From Pseudomonadota bacterium (GTDB lineage: Bacteria; Campylobacterota; Campylobacteria; Campylobacterales; Sulfurospirillaceae), in NCBI GenBank assembly GCA_017860615.1, contig JAGDMU010000010.1, positions 62,001 through 126,000 of the forward strand: a stretch of DNA of 64,000 nt, read 5' to 3'. Below, in pieces: positions 43,696 through 53,309 of this stretch. Below the pieces are notes generated by a model that saw nothing but the letters and a program-made list of their open reading frames with translations, was not told the origin of the DNA and searched no databases. Positions within the stretch are counted from its first letter, which is position 1. Every line of letters begins with the position of its first letter. A program made the translations under genes and the position numbers.

Positions 43696-45681
43696 ATGCG
43701 AAGAACCATCAAACGACAATTAGCCTTGGTCTCGATTGTTGTTGTTTTTGTAGCGTTGCTACTTGGCATCAAAACCATGATGGATGGGCAGAGTAAACTG
43801 CGAAACATTCATGATTTGCAAAGCATTGTCACACTCTCAACCAGCATTAGTTTGTTTGTTCATGAGAGTCAAAAAGAGAGAGGTACAAGTGCAGGATTTA
43901 TCGGCTCAAAAGGTCAAAAATTTGCAGATAAATTAGCGCCTCAACGTCAACTCACCGATAAAGAACGACATCGCTATCAAGAAGCATTACAAGCAATTGA
44001 CCTTAAGCGCTATCCACAATCCCTTGGCGATAAAATCAAGACAATTGACGAAATGCTCCAAAAACTTCCTTCCATTCGTAATCGTGTTGATAGCCTCAGC
44101 ATCAGCGCTCCAGAACAGGTTGATTATTACACACTTCTAAATAAACACCTTTTGGATATTGTTGCTTCTACTGCCGTGCTCTCTTCTGATACAGAGATCG
44201 TAAAACAACTGGGCGCTTACGCAAACTTTCTAAAAGCTAAAGAGCGTACAGGCATCGAAAGAGCTGTTCTTTCAAATACGTTTGCAGCGGGTGCTTTTGC
44301 TCCTAACATGTTCGTTAAGCTTATTACACTTGTCTCAGAGCAAGTCTCTTATAGTGACTCTTTCTTAGGGACAGCCTCACCTACTTCGATTGCTTTTTAT
44401 GAAAAAACTATGCGCAATCCCCTTGTAGCGGAAGTTGAAAAAATGCGTCATATCGCCATCGAAAAAGCAAATGTAGGCAATTTTGGTGTTGATGCAACCC
44501 ATTGGTTTGAGACCATTACCAATAAAATAAACTTACTCAAAGAGGTAGATGACGCACTCGCACAAGAGATTTTAACTTCACTCACCATGCTGAAAAGTAG
44601 TGCGCAAAAACAAATGCTTGTTGAGGGTGGTGGGCTTGTTGTGATGACTCTGTTTATTGTCATTTTACTTTATGCGACATTTCAAGATGTTATTCGTACC
44701 ATTACAACTTCAGGCAAAAAACTTGAATCCATCGCATCCAATCTTGATCTCACACAATCCTTAGCACTTGAAAGTGACAACGAAATCTCCGATACTATGA
44801 AACAGGTTCAAAAACTTATTTTTAATTTTAAAGAGTCCATTGGCAAAGCGCTCGATACGTCTAACCAAAGCGTTGAAGCGAGTAATTCACTCAGCAACGT
44901 TTCTACGAATCTTGCTTCTAATATTGAAGAACAAAACCGATTTATTCATACGATTCAGCAAGAGATGCAGTCACTCAAAGATAAAGAGATGGCAATGAAA
45001 GAGATGTCTTTTAAAACCTTTGGTGACCTTGAGCAGACAAAAGAGGTTTTAGAAGCGTTTGTCACCAATATGAGTAAAGTGGTCGAACTCATCTCCCAAA
45101 GTGCTCAAAAGCAGCATGAACTTGGGGGAAAAGTCAATTCACTCTCAAGCCAAGCGACACAAATCAAAGATGTTCTAGGGATTATTGGTGATATTGCCGA
45201 TCAAACGAATCTTTTAGCGCTTAATGCCGCTATTGAAGCAGCGCGAGCGGGTGAGCATGGTCGTGGCTTTGCTGTTGTTGCCGATGAAGTACGAAAGTTA
45301 GCAGAACGTACCCAAACATCGCTTTCGGACATCAGCACGACAACCAACGTCATCGTTCAAACCATTCACGATGTTACCTCAGAGACAGAGAGTATCTCTC
45401 AATCTTTTTACCATCTCTCCAAAGAGACCAATACGCTTATTTTAGATTCACAAAACACCTCTGAAAAGCTCAGCAACACCATCAAGATATCACAACAACA
45501 AACGTCTGAACATACAGCTGTTGCACAAACAGTCGAAACGTTTATGAAACATATTGATGACGTTACAACACTCTCAGAAAACAACAATGCCTTGGGTGAA
45601 AAAGTTAAAGATATTTCGAAGCACCTTTCAGGAAAAGCGGAAAGTGCCAACATCGAACTCAGACGATTTCGCATCCATTGA
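43696..45681 (+). CDS. Methyl-accepting chemotaxis protein with NIT sensor domain
   Basis: A 661-residue transducer: TM1 ~10-28; a periplasmic NIT domain (~45-300, with [15 protein letters not shown] and the second half [17 protein letters not shown]), which binds nitrate or nitrite in characterised members; TM2 ~310-330; a HAMP-like linker; and the MCP signalling domain with the conserved hairpin tip [19 protein letters not shown]. It probably steers cells toward nitrate or nitrite (inference). A good AGGAG precedes the ATG. Confidence 0.93.
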   Translation: MRRTIKRQLALVSIVVVFVALLLGIKTMMDGQSKLRNIHDLQSIVTLSTSISLFVHESQKERGTSAGFIGSKGQKFADKLAPQRQLTDKERHRYQEALQAIDLKRYPQSLGDKIKTIDEMLQKLPSIRNRVDSLSISAPEQVDYYTLLNKHLLDIVASTAVLSSDTEIVKQLGAYANFLKAKERTGIERAVLSNTFAAGAFAPNMFVKLITLVSEQVSYSDSFLGTASPTSIAFYEKTMRNPLVAEVEKMRHIAIEKANVGNFGVDATHWFETITNKINLLKEVDDALAQEILTSLTMLKSSAQKQMLVEGGGLVVMTLFIVILLYATFQDVIRTITTSGKKLESIASNLDLTQSLALESDNEISDTMKQVQKLIFNFKESIGKALDTSNQSVEASNSLSNVSTNLASNIEEQNRFIHTIQQEMQSLKDKEMAMKEMSFKTFGDLEQTKEVLEAFVTNMSKVVELISQSAQKQHELGGKVNSLSSQATQIKDVLGIIGDIADQTNLLALNAAIEAARAGEHGRGFAVVADEVRKLAERTQTSLSDISTTTNVIVQTIHDVTSETESISQSFYHLSKETNTLILDSQNTSEKLSNTIKISQQQTSEHTAVAQTVETFMKHIDDVTTLSENNNALGEKVKDISKHLSGKAESANIELRRFRIH

Positions 45682-45688
45682 TTCATCA

Positions 45689-45715
45689 CATGTAAGCCCA
45701 CACAGGGCTTACATG
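45689..45715 (+). terminator. Terminator hairpin after the chemoreceptor gene
   Basis: A perfect 11-bp stem (45689-45699 with 45705-45715) with loop ACACA lies seven bases after the stop. Confidence 0.75.
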
Positions 45716-45796
45716 CAGCAATTTAAAATATTAATTGCCCATTAATCGCCATTTGGGTAGGATATACCTTTAAATCATACAAAAGGTTTTTAGGCA

Positions 45797-46366
45797 ATGG
45801 CTGCATATTCGCTTCCTGATACATTTTGGCAACAGGTCGACACATTTACGACACTTTTGCTTCAGTACAACCAAACTCACAATATCTCAGGTGCTAAGAG
45901 CAAAGAGGTAGTGCTTAAAAATGTTGAAGATAGCATCTATCCATTACAGTATTTAAATCTCCATGAAATCAAAAATGCCATTGATATTGGAACAGGAGCT
46001 GGGTTCCCAGGGCTTCTCCTCGCATTAGCACTTCCAGATGTTCACTTTACGCTTTTTGAACCTATCGCCAAAAAAAGTGCCTTTTTGCACCTTGCCAAAA
46101 CAACATTGGAACTTAAAAATGTCGATATAACCACCAATAGAGTTGAAAAGGTCACTCCTTTCCAGGTTGATCTCATCAGTTCACGTGCCGTCACCAATAC
46201 CAAAATGTTGGTAAAATTATGCAAAACCTTTATTGATCCTAATACAACCCTTCTTTTTTATAAGGGTGAATTGGTGGAAGAGGAGATTAAAGGGCTCAAA
46301 AATTGCCATGTTTACCAACGTGACAAACGCTATTATCTTGTGATGAAGGATGTTGATGCTGCTTAA
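45797..46366 (+). CDS. rsmG: 16S rRNA (guanine527-N7) methyltransferase
   Basis: A 189-residue SAM-dependent methyltransferase (GidB). HNISGAKS, the SAM site AIDIGTGAGFPGLLLALALP (~66-85), LFEPIAKKSAFL and the late DLISSRAVTN match the family. Start of a plus-strand string in which each gene overlaps or nearly touches the next. Confidence 0.96.
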   Translation: MAAYSLPDTFWQQVDTFTTLLLQYNQTHNISGAKSKEVVLKNVEDSIYPLQYLNLHEIKNAIDIGTGAGFPGLLLALALPDVHFTLFEPIAKKSAFLHLAKTTLELKNVDITTNRVEKVTPFQVDLISSRAVTNTKMLVKLCKTFIDPNTTLLFYKGELVEEEIKGLKNCHVYQRDKRYYLVMKDVDAA

Positions 46367-46580
46367 AATTGCACTTTTTGCTGTTATAATTTTTCTAATA
46401 TATATCTTTTTTTTCAAAAACAGCCGTAAAGAAGAAATTAAAAAAAATGCTTCTAAAAGAGTCTTAGAAGGGGAAACGATGGTTGAGTGCCAAGCGTGTT
46501 CCACTTTTATCAGCCATAAAGAGGCAATCATCAAAGATGGCCTTTTCTTTTGCTCGAAAGAGTGTGCGAGGTTACCCTAA
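46356..46580 (+). CDS. Small membrane-anchored zinc-finger-like protein (PP0621-like)
   Basis: A 74-residue protein with one N-terminal TM helix (ALFAVIIFLIYIFFF), a basic linker and a C-terminal CQAC...CSKEC zinc-binding-like module, the layout I associate with the PP0621 family of unknown function. The start is the second ATG (46356), five bases after AAGGA; the gene overlaps rsmG by 11 bases. Its stop overlaps the next ATG (TAATG). Confidence 0.8.
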   Translation: MLLKIALFAVIIFLIYIFFFKNSRKEEIKKNASKRVLEGETMVECQACSTFISHKEAIIKDGLFFCSKECARLP

Positions 46581-46957
46581 TGTTACTCATTGGTCACGAA
46601 CTTATCCCTAGCGAGCCTTTTTACCGTGTTGTCTCTACGCAAGAGATTGCCAAAACACCTCCACAAGCGGTGGTTATGTTTGATTTTGATCCCACATTAT
46701 CAGCCTATTGTGTCGAGAACAATGTTTCATTTGCTTTGCATGTAAAGCACATTAAGGAGCTTATTTTAGCAAATGCCTTAGGTGCTTCATATTTTGTTGT
46801 CGATAAAGGCTTAGCACTGCATGCGCAAAAAATTGCCGATGATTACCTTTTTGATGGCAAAGTTTTGCTTTTAGGCAATGATGACAACGAGATTGAATTT
46901 GCAGCATCTCATGCCATTGATGGCATTTTATTTGAGAAAGGAATTAGATCACTTTAG
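46580..46957 (+). CDS. Conserved-looking protein of unknown function
   Basis: A 125-residue soluble protein with no signal peptide: IGHELIPSEPFYRVV, VVMFDFDPTLSAYC, FALHVKHIKELILANALGASYFVVDKG. It alternates β-strands and helices like a small Rossmann-type fold. I do not recognise a family. The ATG overlaps the preceding stop, so it is co-expressed with rsmG and precedes a degenerate GGDEF protein by 11 bases. Confidence 0.75.
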   Translation: MLLIGHELIPSEPFYRVVSTQEIAKTPPQAVVMFDFDPTLSAYCVENNVSFALHVKHIKELILANALGASYFVVDKGLALHAQKIADDYLFDGKVLLLGNDDNEIEFAASHAIDGILFEKGIRSL

Positions 46958-46968
46958 ATCATGAACGT

Positions 46969-48231
46969 ATGAGCAAAAACCATTATTTTATCCTTGCTTT
47001 TACCATTACCTTCCTCTATTGGATTTTAGATGCCTACACGAGTGCATCACTTTATGGTTCATCCCTCATTGATGAAATTTTGCTTCAAACCCCTAATACG
47101 CTTATTTTTATTAAAATTTTAACGGCTGGGCTTATGTTTACACTCAGTCTCACACCTCTCTTTTTCACAAAGCGTGTGCAAAAAAATGCCAAAGCGCCCC
47201 TCAATGAATTTGGAGAGTTGCAACGTGTGGCTGACATTCTTTTTTCCTCACTTTCAACCAAGATCAATGTTATTAAAGCACTTGAAATCCTTGAAGAGAT
47301 TTTACACTTGGAAGCGAGTCTTCTTTTTATCTACAACAAAGAGACCTTGACGCTGTATAACGAAAACGAGTTTATCAAAGCCTTTTTTCGTTCCAAAGAG
47401 ATCTTACCTTTTCGCATCTCAACCACACGCAGTACGGTTGAAGAATTTGCCGTCAACTGCTATGTTGAAAAACGTGCAACATCCGAGGTAAGCGTTAAAA
47501 TGGATAAAAAACAGATAACCCTTTTTAGTTTTGCCTTGCAAGAACAGCGCAGTGAAACAGCTTTGGGTAGTTTAATGCTTGCAAGCCATGATGCAAAATT
47601 TGTGGAACACAATCGTGCTCTGATTGAGAAATTTACACAAATGCTCACTTTCGCACTCTCTATCGCGGCAAAAAAAGAGCTTTTACAAAGCCTGAATAGT
47701 CAATATTCCAGTGATACAACCAGCCATTTTGACAAAGTCCTAAACATTATCAATTTTTCCAAAGTACAAGAGCATATCGACTATGAATTTAAACGCCATA
47801 AACGTTATCATACTGCCCTCACTCTGGTACTGATAGATATTACTATGCTCAAAAACCTTACCAAAGTATTTCCAGCCGAAGTGGTTATGGCATTAAAGAA
47901 AGATTTTATACAGTTGGTGAAAAAAAATACACGTGAAGTCGATATTTTCGGCAAATGGACCAACGATCAGTTCGCACTGATTTTACCTGATGTTGATTTT
48001 CGTGCAGGTCAAAGAGTGGCTAAAAAGCTCCAAACTATTTTAGAAGAGACGAAGTTTCCCAGAGTAGGAAAAATAAGTTGCAGTTATGGCATCACATCAC
48101 TTTCACCCAAAGATACCGTTGGCAGTTTTAAAGCCAGAGCCGAGAGTGCCCTTGTCTCAGCTTCCACAAAAGAAGGCAATGCCATTGAAGTCAAACTTCA
48201 AACAACAGAGTTAAATCACAACGCGTTTTAA
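46969..48231 (+). CDS. Membrane protein with degenerate GGDEF domain
   Basis: A 420-residue protein: two TM helices (~7-25 and ~44-68), a GAF-like middle region (~80-230) and a C-terminal GGDEF-fold domain. The signature is TNDQF instead of GGDEF (in FGKWTNDQFALILP), and the first catalytic aspartate region reads VLIDITMLKNL rather than DIDxFKxxND. It is unlikely to make c-di-GMP and may be an effector or allosteric module. Its end overlaps the convergent alr gene by 21 bases. Confidence 0.85.
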   Translation: MSKNHYFILAFTITFLYWILDAYTSASLYGSSLIDEILLQTPNTLIFIKILTAGLMFTLSLTPLFFTKRVQKNAKAPLNEFGELQRVADILFSSLSTKINVIKALEILEEILHLEASLLFIYNKETLTLYNENEFIKAFFRSKEILPFRISTTRSTVEEFAVNCYVEKRATSEVSVKMDKKQITLFSFALQEQRSETALGSLMLASHDAKFVEHNRALIEKFTQMLTFALSIAAKKELLQSLNSQYSSDTTSHFDKVLNIINFSKVQEHIDYEFKRHKRYHTALTLVLIDITMLKNLTKVFPAEVVMALKKDFIQLVKKNTREVDIFGKWTNDQFALILPDVDFRAGQRVAKKLQTILEETKFPRVGKISCSYGITSLSPKDTVGSFKARAESALVSASTKEGNAIEVKLQTTELNHNAF

Positions 48232-49239
48232 AGCAGGATAGAGTTTCGTCATTATCTCATAGCTGATGGTGTGAAACTGCCTTGCCAAAGGATTGGCATC
48301 TTCAAACATACACACCTTAGAGGCATCGCCACCAAGGCAAAAACTGTCCATAGACATACGACCTTTCGTTAAACTGCCATCTGCCATCGCTATCGGCTCA
48401 AAACCATCAAAACGGAAAAATCCATCCCCGTAGCCAATGTCATACGTTGAGATAAGTTCATCTTCTTTCGCCTCATAAATTCCACCATAACCTACACGTT
48501 CACCTTTTTTAAGCACACGAGAACTCAGTTTTTCTGCCCATAAAGCAAGAACAGGTTTAAGATCGTATGTAGCAATTAAAGGATCAAGTGTAGTGTAGCC
48601 GTACATCGCTATGCCAGACCTTGCATAGTCATCATCGCCTATAGTGTCTGTGCGAAGCAGTGCTGCTGAGTTACAGGAGTGAAATGCAGTCTTAGGTAAA
48701 CCATAGTGTTCAATCAGAGCTTTAATACGTTTCTTAGCACGCTCAAAATTAGCTCTCTGCCAGAAAAATTCACTGCTTAACTCATCCGCACTTCTAAAGT
48801 GGGTAAAAACACCCCTCAAACGTAACTTTTTAGCATGAATAAGTGCGAGTGCCTCATCAATCTGCTCTTCTTTAATCCCATTGCGGTGCATCCCTGAATC
48901 AATGCTCAGGTGAATGGAAGTGCCATCAGGTAAAGCTTGAAGTGCCTCATAAGAGTGAGCTGCAAGTGAAATGGAAGCAGAAAGGGGTTTAGCAGTTGGA
49001 TGATCCACTAAAACTAAAACCTCTTCAAAAAGATCAGCAATACGCTCTGCTTCTTCGATATTTTTAACCGCAGCTCTGCTTAAGCCGTACTGTGAAGCAA
49101 GAGAAGCCATAAGTCTCAGGTCATGCCCATAAGCGTTGTCTTTTAAAACTGCCATGAGCTTTGTTTTGCCCCCAGCCTTCGCGCACAAAAGATCAAGATT
49201 GTGAAAAAAGTGCGCTTTATTAATTGTAATAAATGCCAT
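48211..49239 (-). CDS. alr: Alanine racemase
   Basis: A 342-residue PLP enzyme making D-alanine for peptidoglycan. The PLP lysine is in AVLKDNAYGHD (K~32; a more usual form is VKANAYGHG). IDSGMHRNG, the YARSGIAMYGY motif and the catalytic tyrosine region RVGYGGIY are present. Shorter than many Alr (~360-370). It is the last gene of a minus-strand string that begins with an L,D-peptidase gene, consistent with cell-wall function. Confidence 0.93.
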   Translation of the reverse strand: MAFITINKAHFFHNLDLLCAKAGGKTKLMAVLKDNAYGHDLRLMASLASQYGLSRAAVKNIEEAERIADLFEEVLVLVDHPTAKPLSASISLAAHSYEALQALPDGTSIHLSIDSGMHRNGIKEEQIDEALALIHAKKLRLRGVFTHFRSADELSSEFFWQRANFERAKKRIKALIEHYGLPKTAFHSCNSAALLRTDTIGDDDYARSGIAMYGYTTLDPLIATYDLKPVLALWAEKLSSRVLKKGERVGYGGIYEAKEDELISTYDIGYGDGFFRFDGFEPIAMADGSLTKGRMSMDSFCLGGDASKVCMFEDANPLARQFHTISYEIMTKLYPALKRVVI

Positions 49240-49243
49240 ATTT

Positions 49244-49480
49244 CTACGCTTTCACCCCAAGGTTACGGATTACAAAACCACGAATTTTACGGGCTTGGTA
49301 ATCAAGTTTATAAAAATGCTCATACACTGTTTTTGCATCCAAAGTCGGATGAGCCGAAAAATCAAAGGCAATACCATTTTTGTCTTTTGGAACCGTAGCA
49401 TCCATGTAAGCCATGAACGCATCTCTCGCTTCGATAAGTTTTGTAAGCTCTTTATCAATCTCTATTTCATTTGGATTCAT
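49244..49480 (-). CDS. Small protein of unknown function upstream of alr
   Basis: A 78-residue soluble protein, mostly helical, with VPKDKNGIAFDFSAHPTLDA and YQARKIRGFVIRNLG. It lies four bases before alr and 12 bases after the L,D-peptidase gene. No family is recognised. Consistent spacing on both sides supports a real gene. Confidence 0.65.
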   Translation of the reverse strand: MNPNEIEIDKELTKLIEARDAFMAYMDATVPKDKNGIAFDFSAHPTLDAKTVYEHFYKLDYQARKIRGFVIRNLGVKA

Positions 49481-49492
49481 TATACGTATGCC

Positions 49493-50590
49493 TTATTTTT
49501 CTGCCAAAATCTGCATCTTGTCGCCAACCATTTCTACGTAAAGTTCTTTTTCGCCTTTGGAGGAGAACGAAGGACTTTTATAGGTTTGAAAGAAGGAGAT
49601 TTTAAAAAGTTTACGATCATCCAGCGTTGGATAAGGAGCAACGCTCATATGTTCAAACAAAATGGTTTTGTTCTCTTTTCGAGAAAATATCTGTTTTTTC
49701 ATATTTGAAAATTGTACTTTTCCTGATCCATCGGACTTTTTGAAATCATTGGAATAAAAGTTCAAATATGCATTAATATCATTGACTTTCCATGCACGTT
49801 GCCATTTGTAGACTTCGGTCAAAATCGTAGCAACATTTTCACGTGTCATCTTAGGAATTTTACTCTCACCAATAATGATCATTGCACTCTCTGCATTAAT
49901 CTCAGTATCAAGTGTTAAAAGATTGTTGTTTTCAAATGCAACACATCCTTTGGTACGATCATCACGATCTTTACCATCAATTGGCATACCGTGAATCCAA
50001 ATACCATCACCATTTTTTCCTCTAAGAACATCAAATAAATTTGGATAAGAGAGCACGAATGCTAATGGTCCATAGAACTGATCCATCGGCTTAAAGCGTT
50101 TTGTAATTTCATAAACACCTATAGGCGTTTTGAGATCACCTCGTTTAACTTTGTCTCCACTTTTACCCATAATAACATCGTGAGTTCTAATCAGTTTTAA
50201 ACCATCATCTTCATTGTGATAGACTTCACAACGCTTTTTATCTTTTTCACACACGATGAGAGACTCAACATCTTCATAGTAACCATAACTAACATCTACA
50301 CCTTTAAGCTGCTTTAGCCAGTAATCACGTGACATTGACTCTTTCTCACTTGGAGCTTTAAGCTTTGCTTGTTTTTTTTGACCCAACTTAACGATAGGTT
50401 CCTTAGGCTCTTCTTTCTCTTTTTTAACCTCTTTAACAGGCACTTCTTTAACCTCTTTGGATTCAAACTCTTTTTTGAGAAAATCCTCTACAGCATTGAT
50501 GCCTTTGGTTTTGTAAATTTTATAAATATCTTCAGCTGTTGCTGCATACAGCGCAAAAGCACACAGAGATAAAAAGACAAGATAGCGCAT
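49493..50590 (-). CDS. Csd6/Pgp2-like L,D-carboxypeptidase (YkuD fold)
   Basis: A 365-residue exported protein: signal peptide to ~residue 18 (ALYAATAEDIY), a lysine/glutamate-rich linker (~45-75), a YkuD catalytic domain (~95-235) with the histidine in IWIHGMPIDG and the nucleophile in RTKGCVAF, and a C-terminal NTF2-like domain (~240-365, WQRAWKVNDINAYLNFYSNDF). This three-part layout matches H. pylori Csd6 and C. jejuni Pgp2, which trim tetrapeptides and set helical shape (from memory). The start is the ATG at 50590 preceded by GAGGGGA. Confidence 0.88.
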   Translation of the reverse strand: MRYLVFLSLCAFALYAATAEDIYKIYKTKGINAVEDFLKKEFESKEVKEVPVKEVKKEKEEPKEPIVKLGQKKQAKLKAPSEKESMSRDYWLKQLKGVDVSYGYYEDVESLIVCEKDKKRCEVYHNEDDGLKLIRTHDVIMGKSGDKVKRGDLKTPIGVYEITKRFKPMDQFYGPLAFVLSYPNLFDVLRGKNGDGIWIHGMPIDGKDRDDRTKGCVAFENNNLLTLDTEINAESAMIIIGESKIPKMTRENVATILTEVYKWQRAWKVNDINAYLNFYSNDFKKSDGSGKVQFSNMKKQIFSRKENKTILFEHMSVAPYPTLDDRKLFKISFFQTYKSPSFSSKGEKELYVEMVGDKMQILAEK

Positions 50591-50777
50591 ACATCCCCTC
50601 TTAATAGACTTCAATACAACCATGCATCTAGAAGTCTAATACAATTTTTGGAGCCTATTTTATAAAAAAATCACTTAAGACCTCCTCTTTTTATCAAACA
50701 AAAATTGATTTTCTTTTTTTACGTATCTTTTAAAATTCTTTGGCTAAGATGGATTAATTTCAATAAAAGATGCGCCC

Positions 50778-51140
50778 ATGTCCTTAGAACTCATTTTGGC
50801 TTCTTGTATCGTCGCTCTACTGGTGATTCTCCTACCCACACTTTTTCTACTCAGTCAGAAATTGGGACCTTCCAACGTTGGCAACAAAGCTAAAAACAGC
50901 GTGTATGAAAGCGGCATTAGCTCTCCTGTTGGCAACAGTGAAAGTCGCTTTAGCGCCAAGTTTTATCTGGTCGCTATTTTATTTGTCCTTTTTGATGTGG
51001 AAATTGTCTTTATGTTCCCATGGGCGGTCAATGTCAGAGAACTCTCTTTTTTAGGGCTTTTTGAGATGTTCACGTTTATTGGGCTGCTTTTGTTTGGACT
51101 CATTTACATCTACCGTATTAAGGCACTCTCATGGCAGTAG
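50778..51140 (+). CDS. nuoA: NADH-quinone oxidoreductase subunit A
   Basis: A 120-residue membrane subunit with three TM helices and the conserved KNSVYESGI and FLVAILFVLFDVEIVFMFPWA. First gene of the plus-strand half of complex I, overlapping nuoB by 10 bases. The 154-bp upstream region, shared with the divergent L,D-peptidase gene, should hold the promoter; only weak -10 candidates are visible. Confidence 0.95.
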   Translation: MSLELILASCIVALLVILLPTLFLLSQKLGPSNVGNKAKNSVYESGISSPVGNSESRFSAKFYLVAILFVLFDVEIVFMFPWAVNVRELSFLGLFEMFTFIGLLLFGLIYIYRIKALSWQ

Positions 51141-51649
51141 GAGCAGAAGCAATTTTTGGCGAAAGCCTCATCACCACCAAACTGGACAGTGCTATTTCAT
51201 GGGCGAGAGAATCTTCCATGTGGCCTTATATCTTTGGAACTGCCTGTTGCGCGATCGAGTTTATGAGTGTGGCGAGCAGCAAATACGACATCTCCCGTTT
51301 TGGTGCCGAAGTCGTGCGTTTTTCCCCACGCCAAGCCGATCTGCTTATCATTGCAGGAACGATTAGCTACAAACAAGCCCCTATTTTGAAAAAGATCTAC
51401 GACCAGATGAGTGAACCTAAATGGGTCATTAGTGCTGGGGCGTGCGCGTGCAGTGGGGGATTTTACGATAACTATACCACCATGCAAGGTATTGATAGCA
51501 TTATCCCTGTGGACGTTTATGTCGCAGGCTGTCCTCCGCGTCCTGAAGCATTTTTAGATGCTCTTTTGGAAATTCAAAAAATTCAAGCAACCCAGAGTCT
51601 TTTAGAAGACCGTGCCAAACGCGTTTTTAAAGGAGTGCTTGATGCCTAA
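51131..51649 (+). CDS. nuoB: NADH-quinone oxidoreductase subunit B
   Basis: A 172-residue peripheral-arm subunit that holds the terminal N2 [4Fe-4S] cluster next to the quinone site. Ligands are in GTACCAIEFMS, ACACSGGFYDNY and AGCPPRPEAFLD. Overlaps nuoA and nuoCD. Confidence 0.97.
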   Translation: MAVGAEAIFGESLITTKLDSAISWARESSMWPYIFGTACCAIEFMSVASSKYDISRFGAEVVRFSPRQADLLIIAGTISYKQAPILKKIYDQMSEPKWVISAGACACSGGFYDNYTTMQGIDSIIPVDVYVAGCPPRPEAFLDALLEIQKIQATQSLLEDRAKRVFKGVLDA

Positions 51650-53309
51650 AGCCTTTAAAACACTTTTTCAAGAGCACTATAGCATCGATAGTTATGGTGC
51701 ATACATTCTCCCAAAAGAGCTTATTTTGCAAGCATTACAGATACTTTTGGAAAAAGACAACTATACATTTTTGGTCGATATGACCGCCGTGGATTATCTG
51801 AATCAAAAAAATCACCCTGAGCGTTTTGCGATTGTCTATCTTTTACGCGATCACAATTTTCAAAACCTCATCACACTTAAGACCTACATTGACAGCTCGC
51901 TTGCAACACAAAGCATTACATCGTTATTTAAAAGTGCCAATTGGGCTGAGCGCGAAATTTGGGACCAATATGGGATCCATTTTAAAAACCATCCTAATTT
52001 AAAGCGCATCCTCAATCACAAAGAATTTGTAGGGCATCCTTTGCGCAAAGACTACCCCATCACCCAAGGGCAACTCTGTCATAAAAGTGATGATTTGATG
52101 GATGAGATGACCCCAAGGCTTAAAACCAAAGGCTACTCTTCACAAGAAGAGCTAATGTTTCTCAATCTAGGACCTGCACACCCTGCAAGCCATGGAACGA
52201 TTCGTACCTTTGTAGCACTCGATGGTGAGAACATCACATGTGCGGTGAGTGAGATCGGCTACCTCCACCGAGGTTTTGAGAAGTCGTGTGAAAACCATAC
52301 GTACAATCAGATTATTCCTTATACCGACCGCCTAAATTACTGCTCCGCCATTATGAACAACATCGGTTTTGCTCATGCCGTTGAAGGCATTTTAGGCGTT
52401 GATTTGCCAGAGCGCGCTAAGTTTATTCGCGTTATCATTGGTGAGCTTTCACGCATCATCGACCATCTGGTCTGTTTAGCCGCTATTTTGGTCGATATGG
52501 GCGCACTCACCAATTACTGGTATCTTTACAATCCACGCGAAAAAGTCTATGACCTCCTCTCAAAACTAACAGGTGCTCGTCTGACAAACTCATACATGCG
52601 TATCGGTGGCATGAGCCACGACTTGTATGATGGTTTTGAAGACGACCTCAAGGCCTGCCTCAAAGAGATCGAACAAGGAGTAGGAGAAGCGCTTAAACTC
52701 ATTGAACACAACCGCATTTTCCACGATAGAACGCAAAATGTAGGCATTATCACCAAAGAAGATGCCATCAACCGTGGTCTTAGTGGTCCCAATCTTAGGG
52801 CAAGCGGTGTTCCTTATGACCTTAGAGTCACTGCACCGTATTATCACTATGAAACATTTGAATTTGACATCGCCCTAGGAAGTGTCGGAGACGTGTACGA
52901 TAGAATGATGGTACGTTTTGAAGAGATACGCCAAAGTACACGCATTATCCATCAAGCGATGCAACGCTTACCTGGAGGGGCTATTTGTGTGGAAAATCAT
53001 GCCATCTCGTTACCGCCTAAAAAAGAGGTGTATGGCAATATCGAAGGGTTAATGAATCAGTTTAAACTCATCTACGAAGGCGTTAAAGTGCCGCCAATGG
53101 AGTATTACCGAGCGATTGAGGGTGCTAATGGCGAGCTTGGCTTTTTCATCATCAGTGATGGCAGTGGCACACCGTATAAAGTCAAAGTAAGACCGCCTTG
53201 TTTTTACGCGATGGCAGCCTACCCTCGTTTAATTGAGGGAAGCATGATCGCCGATGCCGTCTTAACCTTAGGAAGCCTTAACATTATCGCAGGGGAGTTG
53301 GATCGATGA
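51642..53309 (+). CDS. nuoCD: NADH-quinone oxidoreductase fused subunits C and D
   Basis: A 555-residue fusion. Residues ~1-165 are NuoC (AERAEREIWDQYG-like AEREIWDQYGIHFKNH, RILNHKEFVGHPLRKDYP), and ~175-555 are NuoD (NLGPAHPASHGTIRTF, EIGYLHRGFEKS, RVIIGELSRIIDHL, DGSGTPYKVKVRPPCF). The NuoD part shapes the quinone cavity. C/D fusion also occurs in E. coli. The start is the ATG at 51642, after AAGGAG. Confidence 0.96.
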   Translation: MPKAFKTLFQEHYSIDSYGAYILPKELILQALQILLEKDNYTFLVDMTAVDYLNQKNHPERFAIVYLLRDHNFQNLITLKTYIDSSLATQSITSLFKSANWAEREIWDQYGIHFKNHPNLKRILNHKEFVGHPLRKDYPITQGQLCHKSDDLMDEMTPRLKTKGYSSQEELMFLNLGPAHPASHGTIRTFVALDGENITCAVSEIGYLHRGFEKSCENHTYNQIIPYTDRLNYCSAIMNNIGFAHAVEGILGVDLPERAKFIRVIIGELSRIIDHLVCLAAILVDMGALTNYWYLYNPREKVYDLLSKLTGARLTNSYMRIGGMSHDLYDGFEDDLKACLKEIEQGVGEALKLIEHNRIFHDRTQNVGIITKEDAINRGLSGPNLRASGVPYDLRVTAPYYHYETFEFDIALGSVGDVYDRMMVRFEEIRQSTRIIHQAMQRLPGGAICVENHAISLPPKKEVYGNIEGLMNQFKLIYEGVKVPPMEYYRAIEGANGELGFFIISDGSGTPYKVKVRPPCFYAMAAYPRLIEGSMIADAVLTLGSLNIIAGELDR

